In this document: piece after piece, positions 19,645 through 28,920 of the stretch
Layout of the letters: each line of letters opens with the position of its first letter
How positions within the stretch are numbered: position 1 is the stretch's first letter
Source of the DNA: Bacteroidaceae bacterium
GTDB taxonomy: Bacteria > Bacteroidota > Bacteroidia > Bacteroidales > Bacteroidaceae
DNA length: 64,000 nucleotides
Assembly (NCBI GenBank): GCA_017559845.1
Contig: JAFYQQ010000031.1
Location: 1-64,000 of the forward strand
Direction of reading: 5' to 3'
The notes under the pieces: model-generated
Databases searched by the model: none
Seen by the model: only the letters and a program-made list of their open reading frames with translations
What the model was told of the DNA's origin: nothing
Position numbers and translations under genes: made by a program

Positions 19645-20262
19645 TTATATTACGATTTCAAGTCCGGGCACTTCTCTGCTGAGGTCTTTCACATATTGTG
19701 TGGCAGTGGTAAATACCGTAGCCTTCATGCCGGCACGCAATGCTCCGTCAATATTCACTTGCTTGTCATCCGCAAAGAAACATTCCTGGGGAAGAAGGCC
19801 ATACTTCTGGCATAGACGGTCATATATGGCCACATCGGGTTTGATGAGATGTTCCTCGGAAGAGATGACCCACCCGTCGAGCAAAGAGAATATCTCATAT
19901 TTGCGCATGATGCCATGTACTTTTTTCGACCAATTGGTCAGTCCGTACAGGCGGAAACCTTTCTGCTTGAGCTGCACTAAAAGCGGACGCATGCCTTCCA
20001 TCTCGCCCAGGATGAACTCGTCAAAGCGGTCATAGAACAACTGCAACTGGGCTGCCAGATGTGGATGTGCCTCCTGTTCCTGACGAAGGATTTCCTCTAA
20101 AGGTTCCACGCCCAAGTCGCAACGGTTCATGAACGCATCGCTGAGCACAATGCGGCAATACTCCTGCAAATGCTCACCCTGATGGAAAAAGTCGCGGATG
20201 ACACGCTCAAAGTCATAGTCAACCAGCACCTTACCGAAGTCAAAGACCAGATTCCTTATCAT
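19645..20262 (-). CDS. HAD-superfamily phosphatase (YihX-like)
   Basis: A 205-residue cytoplasmic HAD hydrolase with all four motifs: DFGKVLVDYD (8-17; Asp8 is the nucleophile), motif II LTNWS, the motif III lysine in IKPD and motif IV FADDKQVNIDGA. The helical cap is of the small C1 type found in sugar-phosphate phosphatases such as YihX, but the substrate cannot be read from sequence. It overlaps the upstream Smr gene by 4 nt. Confidence 0.88.
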   Translation of the reverse strand: MIRNLVFDFGKVLVDYDFERVIRDFFHQGEHLQEYCRIVLSDAFMNRCDLGVEPLEEILRQEQEAHPHLAAQLQLFYDRFDEFILGEMEGMRPLLVQLKQKGFRLYGLTNWSKKVHGIMRKYEIFSLLDGWVISSEEHLIKPDVAIYDRLCQKYGLLPQECFFADDKQVNIDGALRAGMKATVFTTATQYVKDLSREVPGLEIVI

Positions 20263-21329
20263 GACTGGCCTATCTTAACCACGGTGGCACCGAAACCATA
20301 CTCGCGGAACGAGGCATCCTGCCATGTACAGCCCTTGTAGCGGTACTTCAGTTCTTGCAGGATGTTCTTGCGCAACACGCCCGCGCCCTTGCCGTGGATG
20401 AAGACAATTTTCTGCCCCACCTTCTTGATGTTCTCGTCCATTACACGGCGGAACTCGTTCATCTGCACCATCAGCATGTCACCGTTGCTCATGCCCGAAG
20501 TGGTGTCCAGCAGTTCGCCAATGTGCAAGTCTACCTCAATGGGACCGTCCTTCTCCTGCTTCTTGGGAGCGGGTTTTACGGGCTGCTCGTCCTGCTTCTT
20601 CTTTTCCAGCAATGCCTCCTGCAGCTGTTCGGCATCCACAAAGACCTGGCGCACGGGCTTGTCGTCCCTCACCACATCGAGGGTCAGGTTGGGGTCGTTG
20701 AAGAACTCGTTGGGCTGGAACGTATGCAACTTGTAGAACTTGGTGCCGTCTATACGGAGAGCCGTGCTTATGGCAGGCTTTATCTGGAAGGTCTTGTCGT
20801 GCTTCCATGCCATCATCTGCACACATACGCGCTCCAGTTCGTTCAGCACACTGCGGTCAAACTCTTCAATGAACACCTTGCTGTTGGGCTCCACCTGCGC
20901 ACAGAAACGGGCACGCCAGTTGCTGCCCTCGGCATTCATGTAGAGGACTTGCAGATAATAATTGGAATCATTGACCAGATAGGCCTCAAAGGTGGTGTCC
21001 GATATGCGTTTCACATCATCCGGCACAAAGGACAGATACACGTTCAGACGGTCACCGTCCTTGCGCTCCACCACCTTGGGTTTGAAGGTTATGGGCTTGT
21101 CGCAAGGCTCAATCTCCACCGGCTCCGCTGCTTTCTTCTGTTTGGTGCCCAAGGTGTCTACCTTTGCAATGTTGTAATCGTCCGTGTCAATTAACACCAC
21201 CTGGCTCTTGAGCATGGGAATGTCAAAGCCGTCCTCGTCTTGTACCAGCACGACATCCTTGCCTTGGAAACCACTCACTCTGCCTCCTCCCACTTCGGAA
21301 AGGAAGCGAACTTTATCTCCTATTTTCAT
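20259..21329 (-). CDS. DUF2027 protein with C-terminal Smr domain
   Basis: A 356-residue protein typical of Bacteroidetes. An N-terminal beta-barrel-like segment (KIGDKVRFLSEVGGGRV) resembles the small barrels of MutS2-type proteins. A DUF2027 middle part and a Lys/Gln/Pro linker (about 238-262) follow. The C-terminal Smr domain has DLHIGEL (271-277) and the loop IHGKGAGVLR (319-328). Smr domains are nucleases or RNA/DNA binders acting in recombination or ribosome rescue; here the role is unknown. First gene of its operon, divergent from queA. Confidence 0.85.
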   Translation of the reverse strand: MKIGDKVRFLSEVGGGRVSGFQGKDVVLVQDEDGFDIPMLKSQVVLIDTDDYNIAKVDTLGTKQKKAAEPVEIEPCDKPITFKPKVVERKDGDRLNVYLSFVPDDVKRISDTTFEAYLVNDSNYYLQVLYMNAEGSNWRARFCAQVEPNSKVFIEEFDRSVLNELERVCVQMMAWKHDKTFQIKPAISTALRIDGTKFYKLHTFQPNEFFNDPNLTLDVVRDDKPVRQVFVDAEQLQEALLEKKKQDEQPVKPAPKKQEKDGPIEVDLHIGELLDTTSGMSNGDMLMVQMNEFRRVMDENIKKVGQKIVFIHGKGAGVLRKNILQELKYRYKGCTWQDASFREYGFGATVVKIGQS

Positions 21330-21351
21330 CCGTTATTTCTTGTTTTGCAGA

Positions 21352-21359
21352 CAAAATTA
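21352..21359 (-). promoter_or_regulatory. -7 box of the Smr-HAD-NAGPA operon
   Basis: TAATTTTG on the minus strand, 22 nt before the ATG at 21329, so the leader is about 15 nt. Confidence 0.45.
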
Positions 21360-21381
21360 CACATTTTTCCCGAGAATGATG

Positions 21382-21389
21382 TATCTTTG
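21382..21389 (+). promoter_or_regulatory. -7 box of queA-Nudix
   Basis: TATCTTTG lies 16 nt before the ATG of queA, giving a leader of about 9 nt. There is no room for a preQ1 riboswitch between box and start. Confidence 0.5.
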
Positions 21390-21405
21390 CACAAATTTGT
21401 GACCG

Positions 21406-22620
21406 ATGGACCCCAAGCATATTCAAATCAAGGATTATAATTACGCCCTGCCCGACGAGCGCATTGCCAAATTCCCCTTGGCGCAGCGCGACAGCAGCAA
21501 GCTTCTGGTGTACAACCGCGGACAGGTGGAGGAAAGCCGTTTCAACCATCTGCCCTCTTATCTGCCCAAGGGCGCATTGATGGTGTTCAACAACACCAAG
21601 GTAATACAGGCCCGCCTGCGTTTCCGCAAGGAAACCGGGGCGCTGATAGAGATTTTCATCCTGGAACCTGCCTGCCCGGTGGAATACCAGGAGAACTTCA
21701 TCCAGCGCAGCCGTTGCGCATGGTTCTGCCTGGTGGGCAACTTGAAGAAGTGGAAGGAAGGTGCCCTGCGACAGACAGTGGCGGTAAACGGAAAGGCCAT
21801 AGAGTTGAGAGCCACAAGGGCTGAGACGCACGGCACAAGCCACCGCATCGACTTTGAATGGGAAGCCGGTCCGTCATGGGCAGAAATCCTGGAAGCGATG
21901 GGCGAACTGCCCATTCCGCCCTATCTGAACCGGCAGACGGAAGAGAGCGACAAGGAAACCTACCAGACGGTGTACAGCAAGATTAAAGGCAGCGTGGCAG
22001 CCCCCACAGCCGGACTGCACTTTACACAACAGGTATTGGAAGAGCTGGACGCACAAGGCATCGTCCGCGAGGAAGTGACCCTGCACGTGGGAGCCGGCAC
22101 GTTCAGACCAGTAAAAAGCGAAGAGATAGGCGGGCACGACATGCACACCGAACACATTGCCGTAAAACGCGAGACCGTGGAAAGGCTTCTGGCACACAAC
22201 GGGCAAGCCATTGCTGTGGGTACCACCAGTGTGCGCACGCTGGAAAGTCTGTATTACATGGGTGTGATGGCGGCAGAGGGACATACAGAACTGCACGTTC
22301 CACAATGGATGCCCTACGAATACACCGGAGAAATGAGCACCACAGACGCACTGAAGGCACTGCTCTCATACATGAACCGGCAACAGCTTGACGTGCTGCA
22401 CAGCAGCACACAGATTATCATTGCACCGGGATACCGCTACCACATCGTCCAGATGATGGTCACCAATTTCCACCAACCGCAAAGCACCCTGCTCCTGCTG
22501 GTCAGCGCATTTGTACAAGGCGACTGGCGTAAGATATACGACTATGCCCTGGCACACGATTTCCGTTTCCTCAGCTATGGCGACAGTTCGCTGCTCATTC
22601 CCGAAAATTCCGAATTATGA
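21406..22620 (+). CDS. queA: tRNA preQ1(34) S-adenosylmethionine ribosyltransferase-isomerase
   Basis: QueA transfers the ribosyl part of SAM to preQ1 in tRNA, giving epoxyqueuosine. The 404-residue product is slightly longer than the usual 340-360. Family motifs include YALPDERIAKFPLAQRDSSK near the N-terminus, AAPTAGLHFT around residue 197 and VAVGTTSVRTLES (written here AIAVGTTSVRTLES, about 270). The C-terminal part TNFHQPQSTLLLLVSAF is conserved. The stop overlaps the Nudix start by 4 nt. Together with tgt at 12.5 kb it covers two steps of queuosine synthesis. Confidence 0.96.
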   Translation: MDPKHIQIKDYNYALPDERIAKFPLAQRDSSKLLVYNRGQVEESRFNHLPSYLPKGALMVFNNTKVIQARLRFRKETGALIEIFILEPACPVEYQENFIQRSRCAWFCLVGNLKKWKEGALRQTVAVNGKAIELRATRAETHGTSHRIDFEWEAGPSWAEILEAMGELPIPPYLNRQTEESDKETYQTVYSKIKGSVAAPTAGLHFTQQVLEELDAQGIVREEVTLHVGAGTFRPVKSEEIGGHDMHTEHIAVKRETVERLLAHNGQAIAVGTTSVRTLESLYYMGVMAAEGHTELHVPQWMPYEYTGEMSTTDALKALLSYMNRQQLDVLHSSTQIIIAPGYRYHIVQMMVTNFHQPQSTLLLLVSAFVQGDWRKIYDYALAHDFRFLSYGDSSLLIPENSEL

Positions 22621-23117
22621 AACAAGACAGACAAGATGAACTGCTCCCACTGGTGGACGAGAACGGCAACATCACCGGTGCCGCCACAAGGGGCGAATGC
22701 CACAACGGCAGCATGATGATGCATCCGGTGGTACACCTTCACGTGTTCAACAGCAAGGGAGAACTCTATCTGCAGAAACGGCCGGAGTGGAAAGACATCC
22801 AGCCCGGCAAATGGGACACGGCTGTGGGCGGACACATCGACCTGGGCGAGCATGTGGAACAAGCATTGTTCCGCGAGGCAGGCGAGGAACTGGGCATAGA
22901 GGGTTTCACACCCGAGGCACTGCCCCAATATGTATTCCGGTCAGAATGCGAATGTGAGATGGTCTATCCCTACAAGACCGTTTACGACAAGGACATACGC
23001 CCCAGCGAAGAGACCAGCGGAGGTCGTTTCTGGAGCATGGACGAGATACGGGAGTCCATAGGGAAAGGCATACTTACACCCAACTTCGAGCAGGAATTCA
23101 AGAAGCTGTTCGGTTAG
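22617..23117 (+). CDS. Nudix hydrolase (YfcD-like)
   Basis: A 166-residue protein with a complete Nudix box: GGHIDLGEHVEQALFREAGE followed by ELG (about residues 70-92), fitting Gx5Ex7REUxEExGU. The N-terminus PLVDENGNITGAATRGECH resembles isopentenyl-diphosphate-isomerase-like Nudix proteins such as YfcD. It hydrolyses a nucleoside diphosphate linked to X; the substrate is unknown. Coupled to queA by ATGA and ends in a stop codon overlapping that of the convergent sialidase-like gene. Confidence 0.9.
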   Translation: MKQDRQDELLPLVDENGNITGAATRGECHNGSMMMHPVVHLHVFNSKGELYLQKRPEWKDIQPGKWDTAVGGHIDLGEHVEQALFREAGEELGIEGFTPEALPQYVFRSECECEMVYPYKTVYDKDIRPSEETSGGRFWSMDEIRESIGKGILTPNFEQEFKKLFG

Positions 23118-24802
23118 AACGTACAGCGCATCCAGGTGTACGGTCTGTCCGGATTCGCACCAGGCATGTTTTCATGATATACCACACCCTCTGCATCATT
23201 GTTGTGCAGACGGAAGCACACGGCAAGCCCCTCTTTGTTGGGCTTACCTTTTATTTTATTCCATGGGATGGCCACATCCACAGTATATCCGTCCGGTTGC
23301 AGCGTCACAGCGCTACGCACACTGCCGTCCCATGCCGTCCACTTTCCGTCAACAACGCTTTGGCTGCGAGCCGTGCCTGCTACATTGGCCAGGATGCGGA
23401 ACATGCCTGCCGTTAGGGTATGGTTTCCTTTCATTGTGCGGTCGATATAGAGTTCCACACCGTCCGACATTTCCGGCAGATTACCAATAGGGGCAACGGA
23501 AAGGCGCGAATCCGCCACACGGAAATGGAAATACAGCGAATCGGCATCCCAAGCCGCCTTTATCCCCACCTGTGCCTGCGATTCCGCACCGATGAACATG
23601 ACATCGGGCATGCTGTCCCAATCGGGCAACTCTTGTATGCGTCTGGCCTTCATGGGACGGAAAATACGGCCGGTGGATGTCTGTATGCCATTGCGCCTTT
23701 TCAGTCCGGAAACAGATGCGGTGGCCATTACCGTCCGCTCGTCGGTCTGCTCCAGGGCACACCAAAGGGTGCGGGCCTCCGGATGGTAAGGAAAGGGGAA
23801 GGGAGTGGTGCGGCAACAGAAATTGCGTGCTTCAGCATCGCCCACATAGACCTGCATCAGGGAATGGTCCAGTGTACCTTGGGACTTCCGTCCCTCGCCC
23901 GACTGGAAGGAGAGCAAGGTCTCGCCCGTGGAGAGTTGAATCAGGTAGGGCGCACCGGCATAGACTGGAGCTGGCAAGGTATCGCTTTCCGCCAAGGCCG
24001 ACCAGCGGTTGGGGCTGTCGGCCAATACGGTTCCGCTCTTCCAGTTGTCCTGCATGGTGGTGTGGATGATTACCGGCTTGAACGCACCGTTCAGTCCGTT
24101 GTCCTCAATGGCGAGCGCCAGTCCTTTGTCCTGCTGCAGACAGACTGGGACAGGCATGCCGTCACGCGAACCGGTACGGAAACACACCACCTCCGGCTGT
24201 CCCCATGTGGCGCCATTGTCCAGTGAACGCATCATGGCAATGTGCTGCTGCTTGTCGGGCACCTGATATTCATTGGCAAAGAACAATTGGATCTCGCCCG
24301 AGGGCAACTGCATCACCACCGGTTCCCAACACCCCTCTTCAAAGTCCGCTCCGGCAACGAAAAGCGTTTCCTCGGCACTCCAGGTCTGTCCCTTGTCTGC
24401 CGAATAGCACAGCATAATCTTGTACGGCAGGTCCGTGTTGCCATGCGGACGCGCATTCCAGGCATACACCAGCCGTCCGTCCGCCAGTTCCGTCAGCTCG
24501 GCATTGGTGTAGCCATACTGTCTGCGGGCATCCGTAGCCACTAGCACAGGCGCTCCCCAACCGTCAGCGTTCCGTTTGCGGATATAAACGCCGGAGCCTT
24601 CGCTGTACACACAGGCCAGCGAACCGTCCGAGAGTTTCTTCAAGCGCGAATACACTCCACCGCTTACAAACGTCTGCTTGCGATAGTCCCACCCGATGCG
24701 AATCTGGTCATAATATGTCTGTGCCACTGCCGGCTGCACACCAAAGCACATGGCAGCCACGCACAACATGGCCGACAACCGTCCTAAATTCATTCCTCTC
24801 AT
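23114..24802 (-). CDS. Secreted sialidase-like beta-propeller with C-terminal CBM9-like domain
   Basis: With the start at MRGMNLG the product is 562 residues. The signal peptide ends near AVAQ. The next ~370 residues form a sialidase/neuraminidase-type propeller with two Asp-box motifs, SADKGQTW and SLDNGATW. From about residue 390 a beta-sandwich (KAAWDADSLYFHFRVADSR, DGVELYIDR) resembles the CBM9/DOMON-like domain often attached to secreted glycosidases. The arginine triad of true sialidases is not clear, so a GH93-type arabinanase or a related exo-glycosidase is equally possible. Frame open to 24829, but that start precedes the promoter box. Confidence 0.7.
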   Translation of the reverse strand: MRGMNLGRLSAMLCVAAMCFGVQPAVAQTYYDQIRIGWDYRKQTFVSGGVYSRLKKLSDGSLACVYSEGSGVYIRKRNADGWGAPVLVATDARRQYGYTNAELTELADGRLVYAWNARPHGNTDLPYKIMLCYSADKGQTWSAEETLFVAGADFEEGCWEPVVMQLPSGEIQLFFANEYQVPDKQQHIAMMRSLDNGATWGQPEVVCFRTGSRDGMPVPVCLQQDKGLALAIEDNGLNGAFKPVIIHTTMQDNWKSGTVLADSPNRWSALAESDTLPAPVYAGAPYLIQLSTGETLLSFQSGEGRKSQGTLDHSLMQVYVGDAEARNFCCRTTPFPFPYHPEARTLWCALEQTDERTVMATASVSGLKRRNGIQTSTGRIFRPMKARRIQELPDWDSMPDVMFIGAESQAQVGIKAAWDADSLYFHFRVADSRLSVAPIGNLPEMSDGVELYIDRTMKGNHTLTAGMFRILANVAGTARSQSVVDGKWTAWDGSVRSAVTLQPDGYTVDVAIPWNKIKGKPNKEGLAVCFRLHNNDAEGVVYHENMPGANPDRPYTWMRCTF

Positions 24803-24826
24803 ATACATTATTATATAATATATACG

Positions 24827-24834
24827 CAAAGTTA
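24827..24834 (-). promoter_or_regulatory. -7 box of the sialidase-like gene
   Basis: TAACTTTG on the minus strand. Initiation about 7 nt further on excludes the ATG at 24829 and leaves ATGs at 24808, 24802 and 24793. The leader contains the AT palindrome TTATATAAT. Confidence 0.45.
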
Positions 24835-24901
24835 GAATGAAATGGGCAGATATGCAACGAATGGCTCAAGAATTTGATTTCGCTTTCAGAGAAACTTTTT
24901 A

Positions 24902-25097
24902 GAGTGGTTCTAAAAATTATGTTGCGTTGATTTTCGTTCTATTGTCGTGTGTGCTTTTGAAAGTTGAAGAAGGAATATAGCGGGCTATGTGACTGATGAG
25001 ACTTGACAAAATGACACACGGCAAAAGATGAAAAGCGACCGAAACGGAGAACACCAGAAAAGGTAAAAACTTAAATCCAGAATTTTTAGAACCGCCC
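24902..25097 (+). repeat. Structured ~195-nt element, copy A
   Basis: Bounded by inverted repeats: GTGGTTCTAAAAATT starting at 24904 and AATTTTTAGAACCGC ending at 25095. Inside are a TATAG-CGGG-CTAT hairpin, the invariant string GTGACTGATGAGACTTG, then ACCGAAAC, and a small hairpin ACC-AGAAAA-GGT followed by AAAAACTTAA. Two more copies lie at 38000 and 40091. No coding potential. This copy sits between the divergent sialidase-like and cutC genes. Confidence 0.85.
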
Positions 25098-25130
25098 TTT
25101 AGGGAGAAGTGAGAAGAATAGACGTTTAAC

Positions 25131-25228
25131 ACATGAAGCGTCTGAAAGACGTGAAGTTGAATAGCCGGGGGCTTTTAAGCCCTCGGTTCATAACGACACA
25201 GGGTAAAAGGGGCGTCTGCAAAGACGCG
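25131..25228. repeat. REP-like hairpin cluster
   Basis: Three hairpins in a row: GCGTCTGAAAGACG (25138-25151), CCGGGGGCTTTTAAGCCCTCGG (as arms CCGGGGGCTT and AAGCCCTCGG, 25165-25186) and GCGTCTGCAAAGACGC (25212-25227). The same words make up the composite palindrome at 57669-57908. Confidence 0.7.
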
Positions 25229-25304
25229 AATCAGCTTGCAAATTTGGCCATATGAGGGAAAAACCGTACTTTTACACAGAAAACCTAAAAAGTACAGAAG
25301 AAAG

Positions 25305-25958
25305 ATGAAACTGGAAGTTTGTTGTGCAGACATAGAGAGTGTGATGGCGGCAAAGGAAGGCGGAGCACACCGCATAGAACTTTGCGAAGCCCTTGAACTG
25401 GACGGGCTTACCCCAGGCGAGGAGTTGATGAGACAGGCCATAGCCACCGGCATACCGGTGCAGGTGCTCATCAGAGTGCGCGGGGGCGACTTCATATACA
25501 CCCCGGAAGAAGTGGAGACCATGGCCGCAAGCATACGCCTTGCCAAGTCGCTGGGCGCACATGGCGTGGTCATTGGCGCACTCACACCCAGCGGCCACAT
25601 TGACAAACCCGCCATTGCCCGCATGATGGAAGAGACAGCAGGCATGAGCGTCACCTTCCACCGCGCGTTCGATGTGTGCAAGAACCCCACCGAGGCTTTG
25701 GAAGACATCATCACCCTGGGCTGCCACCGCCTGCTCACCTCCGGCCAACAGCAATCGGCATTTGACGGTATCCCCCTCCTGCGCCAGCTCACTGCCCAAG
25801 CCGACGGACGCATCATCATCATGCCCGGCGCCGGTGTGAATCCCCAGAACGCCATGCACATCCTTTCCGAGACCGGTGCTACAGAGATTCACGGTTCGCT
25901 ACGCAAAGGCAACCACACCGATGCACGGTTGGTACAACAAGTGGTGAACGCGTTTTGA
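25305..25958 (+). CDS. cutC: CutC-family copper homeostasis / PF03932 TIM-barrel protein
   Basis: The ATG at 25305 begins MKLEVCCADIESVMAAKEGG, the standard CutC start; upstream codons in the same frame run into the repeat region. The 217-residue product keeps the family landmarks IELCEALELDGLTPG, GVVIGALTPSGHID, TFHRAFDVCKNP and the Gly-rich GRIIIMPGAGVNPQN. It is about 30 residues shorter than E. coli CutC, lacking part of the C-terminal extension. CutC was linked to copper tolerance, but its biochemical role is disputed. No partner gene is adjacent. Confidence 0.9.
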   Translation: MKLEVCCADIESVMAAKEGGAHRIELCEALELDGLTPGEELMRQAIATGIPVQVLIRVRGGDFIYTPEEVETMAASIRLAKSLGAHGVVIGALTPSGHIDKPAIARMMEETAGMSVTFHRAFDVCKNPTEALEDIITLGCHRLLTSGQQQSAFDGIPLLRQLTAQADGRIIIMPGAGVNPQNAMHILSETGATEIHGSLRKGNHTDARLVQQVVNAF

Positions 25959-25968
25959 ACATAGAGCT

Positions 25969-26010
25969 ATGGCACACAGATGACACAGATGTTACTGATG
26001 ACCGCAAATT
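25969..26010. repeat. Dispersed GGCACnCAGATGACACAGAT repeat, partial copy
   Basis: This 42-bp stretch, read in reverse, matches the words GTGTCATCTGTGTGCCAT that recur at 48402, 48531, 57239 and 57996. The rest of the gap 25959-26352 shows nothing recognisable. Confidence 0.55.
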
Positions 26011-26352
26011 CTTTTTGGGGGATTCCAGTTTTCAGATTATCTCCTTCTGCTGATTATTCAATGACTCAAAAACGTCAGAAGGTCGGGAAACCCAATGAAT
26101 GGAAGTCACCAAATATTCTCATACACCAAATCATTGTTAGAAGTTGGAAAATCTGCTTTTTCGCGTTTCGAAAATGTAAATCAGGGGTCTAAAAACCATT
26201 TCCGACGCTCCGGATACCGTTTTCAGATGTCAAAGATATCTAAATTGTGCCACTGTATTCAACCAACTAGATAGGCTGCAACTAGCTGAAACAATTATAC
26301 CCAACATAGTCACCTTACTCAATTTTGAGCAACCTGAAGACATCGCATTATA

Positions 26353-26398
26353 GCAAAAAACTCAATGCCTTGCATCGAACTGTGCAAAGCATTGAGTT
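26353..26398 (-). terminator. Terminator of the mannosidase-transglutaminase operon
   Basis: AACTCAATGC (26359-26368) pairs with GCATTGAGTT (26389-26398), and inside it TGCA pairs with TGCA. On the minus strand it ends in a TTTTTT run. It lies 42 nt beyond the transglutaminase stop. Confidence 0.85.
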
Positions 26399-26439
26399 GA
26401 CCAATGCAAAGGCTTGCGTTTTCCTATGCAACGCATTAG

Positions 26440-28920
26440 CTACAATTTCTTGGCAATCTTCAGGATTTGGTCGCCCAGGCCAATGGTGTATCCTTGGCTG
26501 CACCATACCACACGATTGAAGGTGTCGGCAATGAAGAAGACTGGATAGTCGCCCGTGAGGGGGATGCGCGATTCGGCAAAAGCCTTGTCGAGCAACGCTC
26601 GGTCTATGGCACCAAAGGACACCGTACTGGGGAGTCCCTGGAATTCGGGACGCGAGAGGAAACGGTTCAGGTCCACACCGTCTGTTGAAAGCAGCACAAT
26701 GGGGCGGCCCCATTCTTCCAGTTTTTCCTTCATCGCAGCCATGTCGCGCAAGGCATGGTTGGTGGGTTCGTCACCGGGTTTGAGGAAACCGATGACATAA
26801 TAGCCGCGTCCGGTGGTGGAAAGGATGGATGCCACATCCGACTTGCCCAACGGTGTATAGCGTATTTCGCTGTCGAAGGCGCCAATCACCTGTACCTTCT
26901 CCTCATCTGTTCGCATGGGGGCTGGCACAGTGACTGTCTCATCCTTGTGCAAATCAAAGAACGACAGATGCACCAACACACCACCGTTGGCCAGACGTGT
27001 ACCCGTGGTCAACAGATAGGGGGCGGCATCCATGGAGACGCCCTCGGTAAAGAATCGTTGTGCGGAACGGGGATTCATCTCATAGTCCTGCAACTGCAAG
27101 TTGGCATCTGCCGTAATGCGCGACAGGGTGTAATGGGTGGCATATTCAGGTATTGCGCCTTCGGCCTGCAGTTTCAGTATGCCCTGGGGAGGCTGTGCCG
27201 AGCTGGCGCTCTCCCACTCCACATCATGCCACTCGGGTTGTGTGGCCACCGTCTCTGTCCACTGCACCTTTCCGGTTACATGGTCTATACGTGCCGGCAC
27301 GCTCAAACTGCGCAAGGCTGCCACAAAGAAGATGTTGCGGCTATGCTTGTCCGTAACGCGGTTGCGGTAAACGCCCAACGGGCTCATACAAAGATGCTGG
27401 GGGTTCTTATCTTCGTTGATAAGAATGCTGTCGCGGGTCCACTGCACCAGTTGTTCCACCTCATAGCCGGCAAAAGCCTGTTGCAAGGCTTCACGCCACG
27501 GAGTGAGCATCTCATTGGCAATGCGCAATCCGGCCACATAGGGCACAAGGGATGCAGGAAGGTTACGGGCTGCGAAAGAATGGGCGTAATGGTCTTCAAG
27601 CACCTCGGGCGTTACATCGCGGTAATCTTTGCTCAAAAGCGTACCCAAAATAGTTACGGCCCAGTCATCGGAATGTGCTTCAAGGAATGAACTGATGACC
27701 GGATGATTGGCACGGGCGTGTTGCAGGAAATACCCTGTGCGTCCCTCACCGTTGAGGCAGAACGCACTGTCCATATAGACCTGGCGCACAGAGTCCTCGT
27801 AAGCAAAACGTCTCTGGTTCTCGGCCCGCTGTTCGTCCGTAACCTCGGGCAGATTGTTCCGTTCGGGAGGAGGAATCATATCCAAATCGAGCGTTCCGCA
27901 ATAGCCGGGTTGTTTGTCGAGCTTGACGGTCACAACGCTGTCCGTTCCCACACTGGCCTTACAAAGGCCGAACTTACCGTCCTTGGCTGCCCACACCAGC
28001 AGGTCGCCCTGACCGCAAGTGAGGCTTGCCCCACCTTTTTCATCGGATGTCTTGCTGACCAGGTTGAAGAACTCGGCATAATTGTAGACACGGAAATCTA
28101 CACGGGCATCCTTAACAGGTGCATCCTTCTCATCCACTACGAGAACAGAGACCTTGCTGACCGGCGCATAGTTCTCCGTCACATTGATCTCGGTATAGCA
28201 GGCGGTCTGTGACATCACTTCCTCGGGACCGTCATAGTTGCCGAATGCCTTGGTGTGCATCAGCATGCCACGACTGGCAGGGGCATTGAACCATCCCAGA
28301 TTGAGCACCGGCTCCGGCTCACATGCGCCAAGGAAATACCACTTGCCATCTACCCAGGCCTCCACCCAGGCATGGTTGTTGTCTGTATGCGCCCAGCGGG
28401 GCGTATAGACCTGGCGTGCGGGAATGCCTACGGCACGAAGGGCAGAAACCGTAAACGTACTTTCCTCTCCGCAACGGCCAATGGCAGAACGCATGGTGGC
28501 AAGCGGGGAGCTGGTACGGCTGTCCGAGGGTTGGTAGGTGACATGCTCGTGACACCAATGGTTGACCTCGAGCACGGCATCGTACATGCTCATGTGTCTA
28601 ACCCTGTCCTTCAGCTCGTGATAGAGGACGGTGCGGGCATCGTCCAGGTTCTCGTTATTTACCCTGACGGGCAAGACGAAATGTTTCCATTCCCGTTCGG
28701 GGATGGTCTTTCCCCAAGGCATTTCCTCGCGTGCCTGCAACGTGGTCTGTACACAACGTGTCCAATAGGCGCGGTCATAGTCCACACTGTCCGACAGCGG
28801 CATGTAGCGGTAAAGGAAATCCAACGCCTCTTGTTCGGGCGCAGAAGTGGTGCAGCCCGTAACAAGAAGCAGAATAATGAGAGACAAACTCCAAAGTCCG
28901 TTGCGCATTCTCATATACAT
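26440..28920 (-). CDS. Transglutaminase-like lipoprotein
   Basis: An 826-residue envelope protein. A lipobox LVTGC sets Cys23 as the lipid anchor. The transglutaminase core (about 115-205) has Cys150 in GRCGEESTFTVSALR and His183 in NNHAWVEAW. A beta-sandwich region (about 250-330) and a long helical region follow. The C-terminal ~120 residues resemble a thioredoxin-like domain (KPGDEPTN, FIADTFNRVVWCSQGY) without a CxxC. Alternative starts at 28914 and 28908 are equally plausible. It follows the acyl-CoA ligase gene by 25 nt; the substrate is unknown. Confidence 0.85.
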   Translation of the reverse strand: MYMRMRNGLWSLSLIILLLVTGCTTSAPEQEALDFLYRYMPLSDSVDYDRAYWTRCVQTTLQAREEMPWGKTIPEREWKHFVLPVRVNNENLDDARTVLYHELKDRVRHMSMYDAVLEVNHWCHEHVTYQPSDSRTSSPLATMRSAIGRCGEESTFTVSALRAVGIPARQVYTPRWAHTDNNHAWVEAWVDGKWYFLGACEPEPVLNLGWFNAPASRGMLMHTKAFGNYDGPEEVMSQTACYTEINVTENYAPVSKVSVLVVDEKDAPVKDARVDFRVYNYAEFFNLVSKTSDEKGGASLTCGQGDLLVWAAKDGKFGLCKASVGTDSVVTVKLDKQPGYCGTLDLDMIPPPERNNLPEVTDEQRAENQRRFAYEDSVRQVYMDSAFCLNGEGRTGYFLQHARANHPVISSFLEAHSDDWAVTILGTLLSKDYRDVTPEVLEDHYAHSFAARNLPASLVPYVAGLRIANEMLTPWREALQQAFAGYEVEQLVQWTRDSILINEDKNPQHLCMSPLGVYRNRVTDKHSRNIFFVAALRSLSVPARIDHVTGKVQWTETVATQPEWHDVEWESASSAQPPQGILKLQAEGAIPEYATHYTLSRITADANLQLQDYEMNPRSAQRFFTEGVSMDAAPYLLTTGTRLANGGVLVHLSFFDLHKDETVTVPAPMRTDEEKVQVIGAFDSEIRYTPLGKSDVASILSTTGRGYYVIGFLKPGDEPTNHALRDMAAMKEKLEEWGRPIVLLSTDGVDLNRFLSRPEFQGLPSTVSFGAIDRALLDKAFAESRIPLTGDYPVFFIADTFNRVVWCSQGYTIGLGDQILKIAKKL

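Noticed and set aside
21390..21405. preQ1 riboswitch before queA
   Set aside because: Only about 9 nt of leader is left between the promoter box and the ATG.
24902..25097. Target-site duplication flanking element copy A
   Set aside because: TTTAG-like words on both sides are not matched at copies B or C, so there is no consistent duplication.
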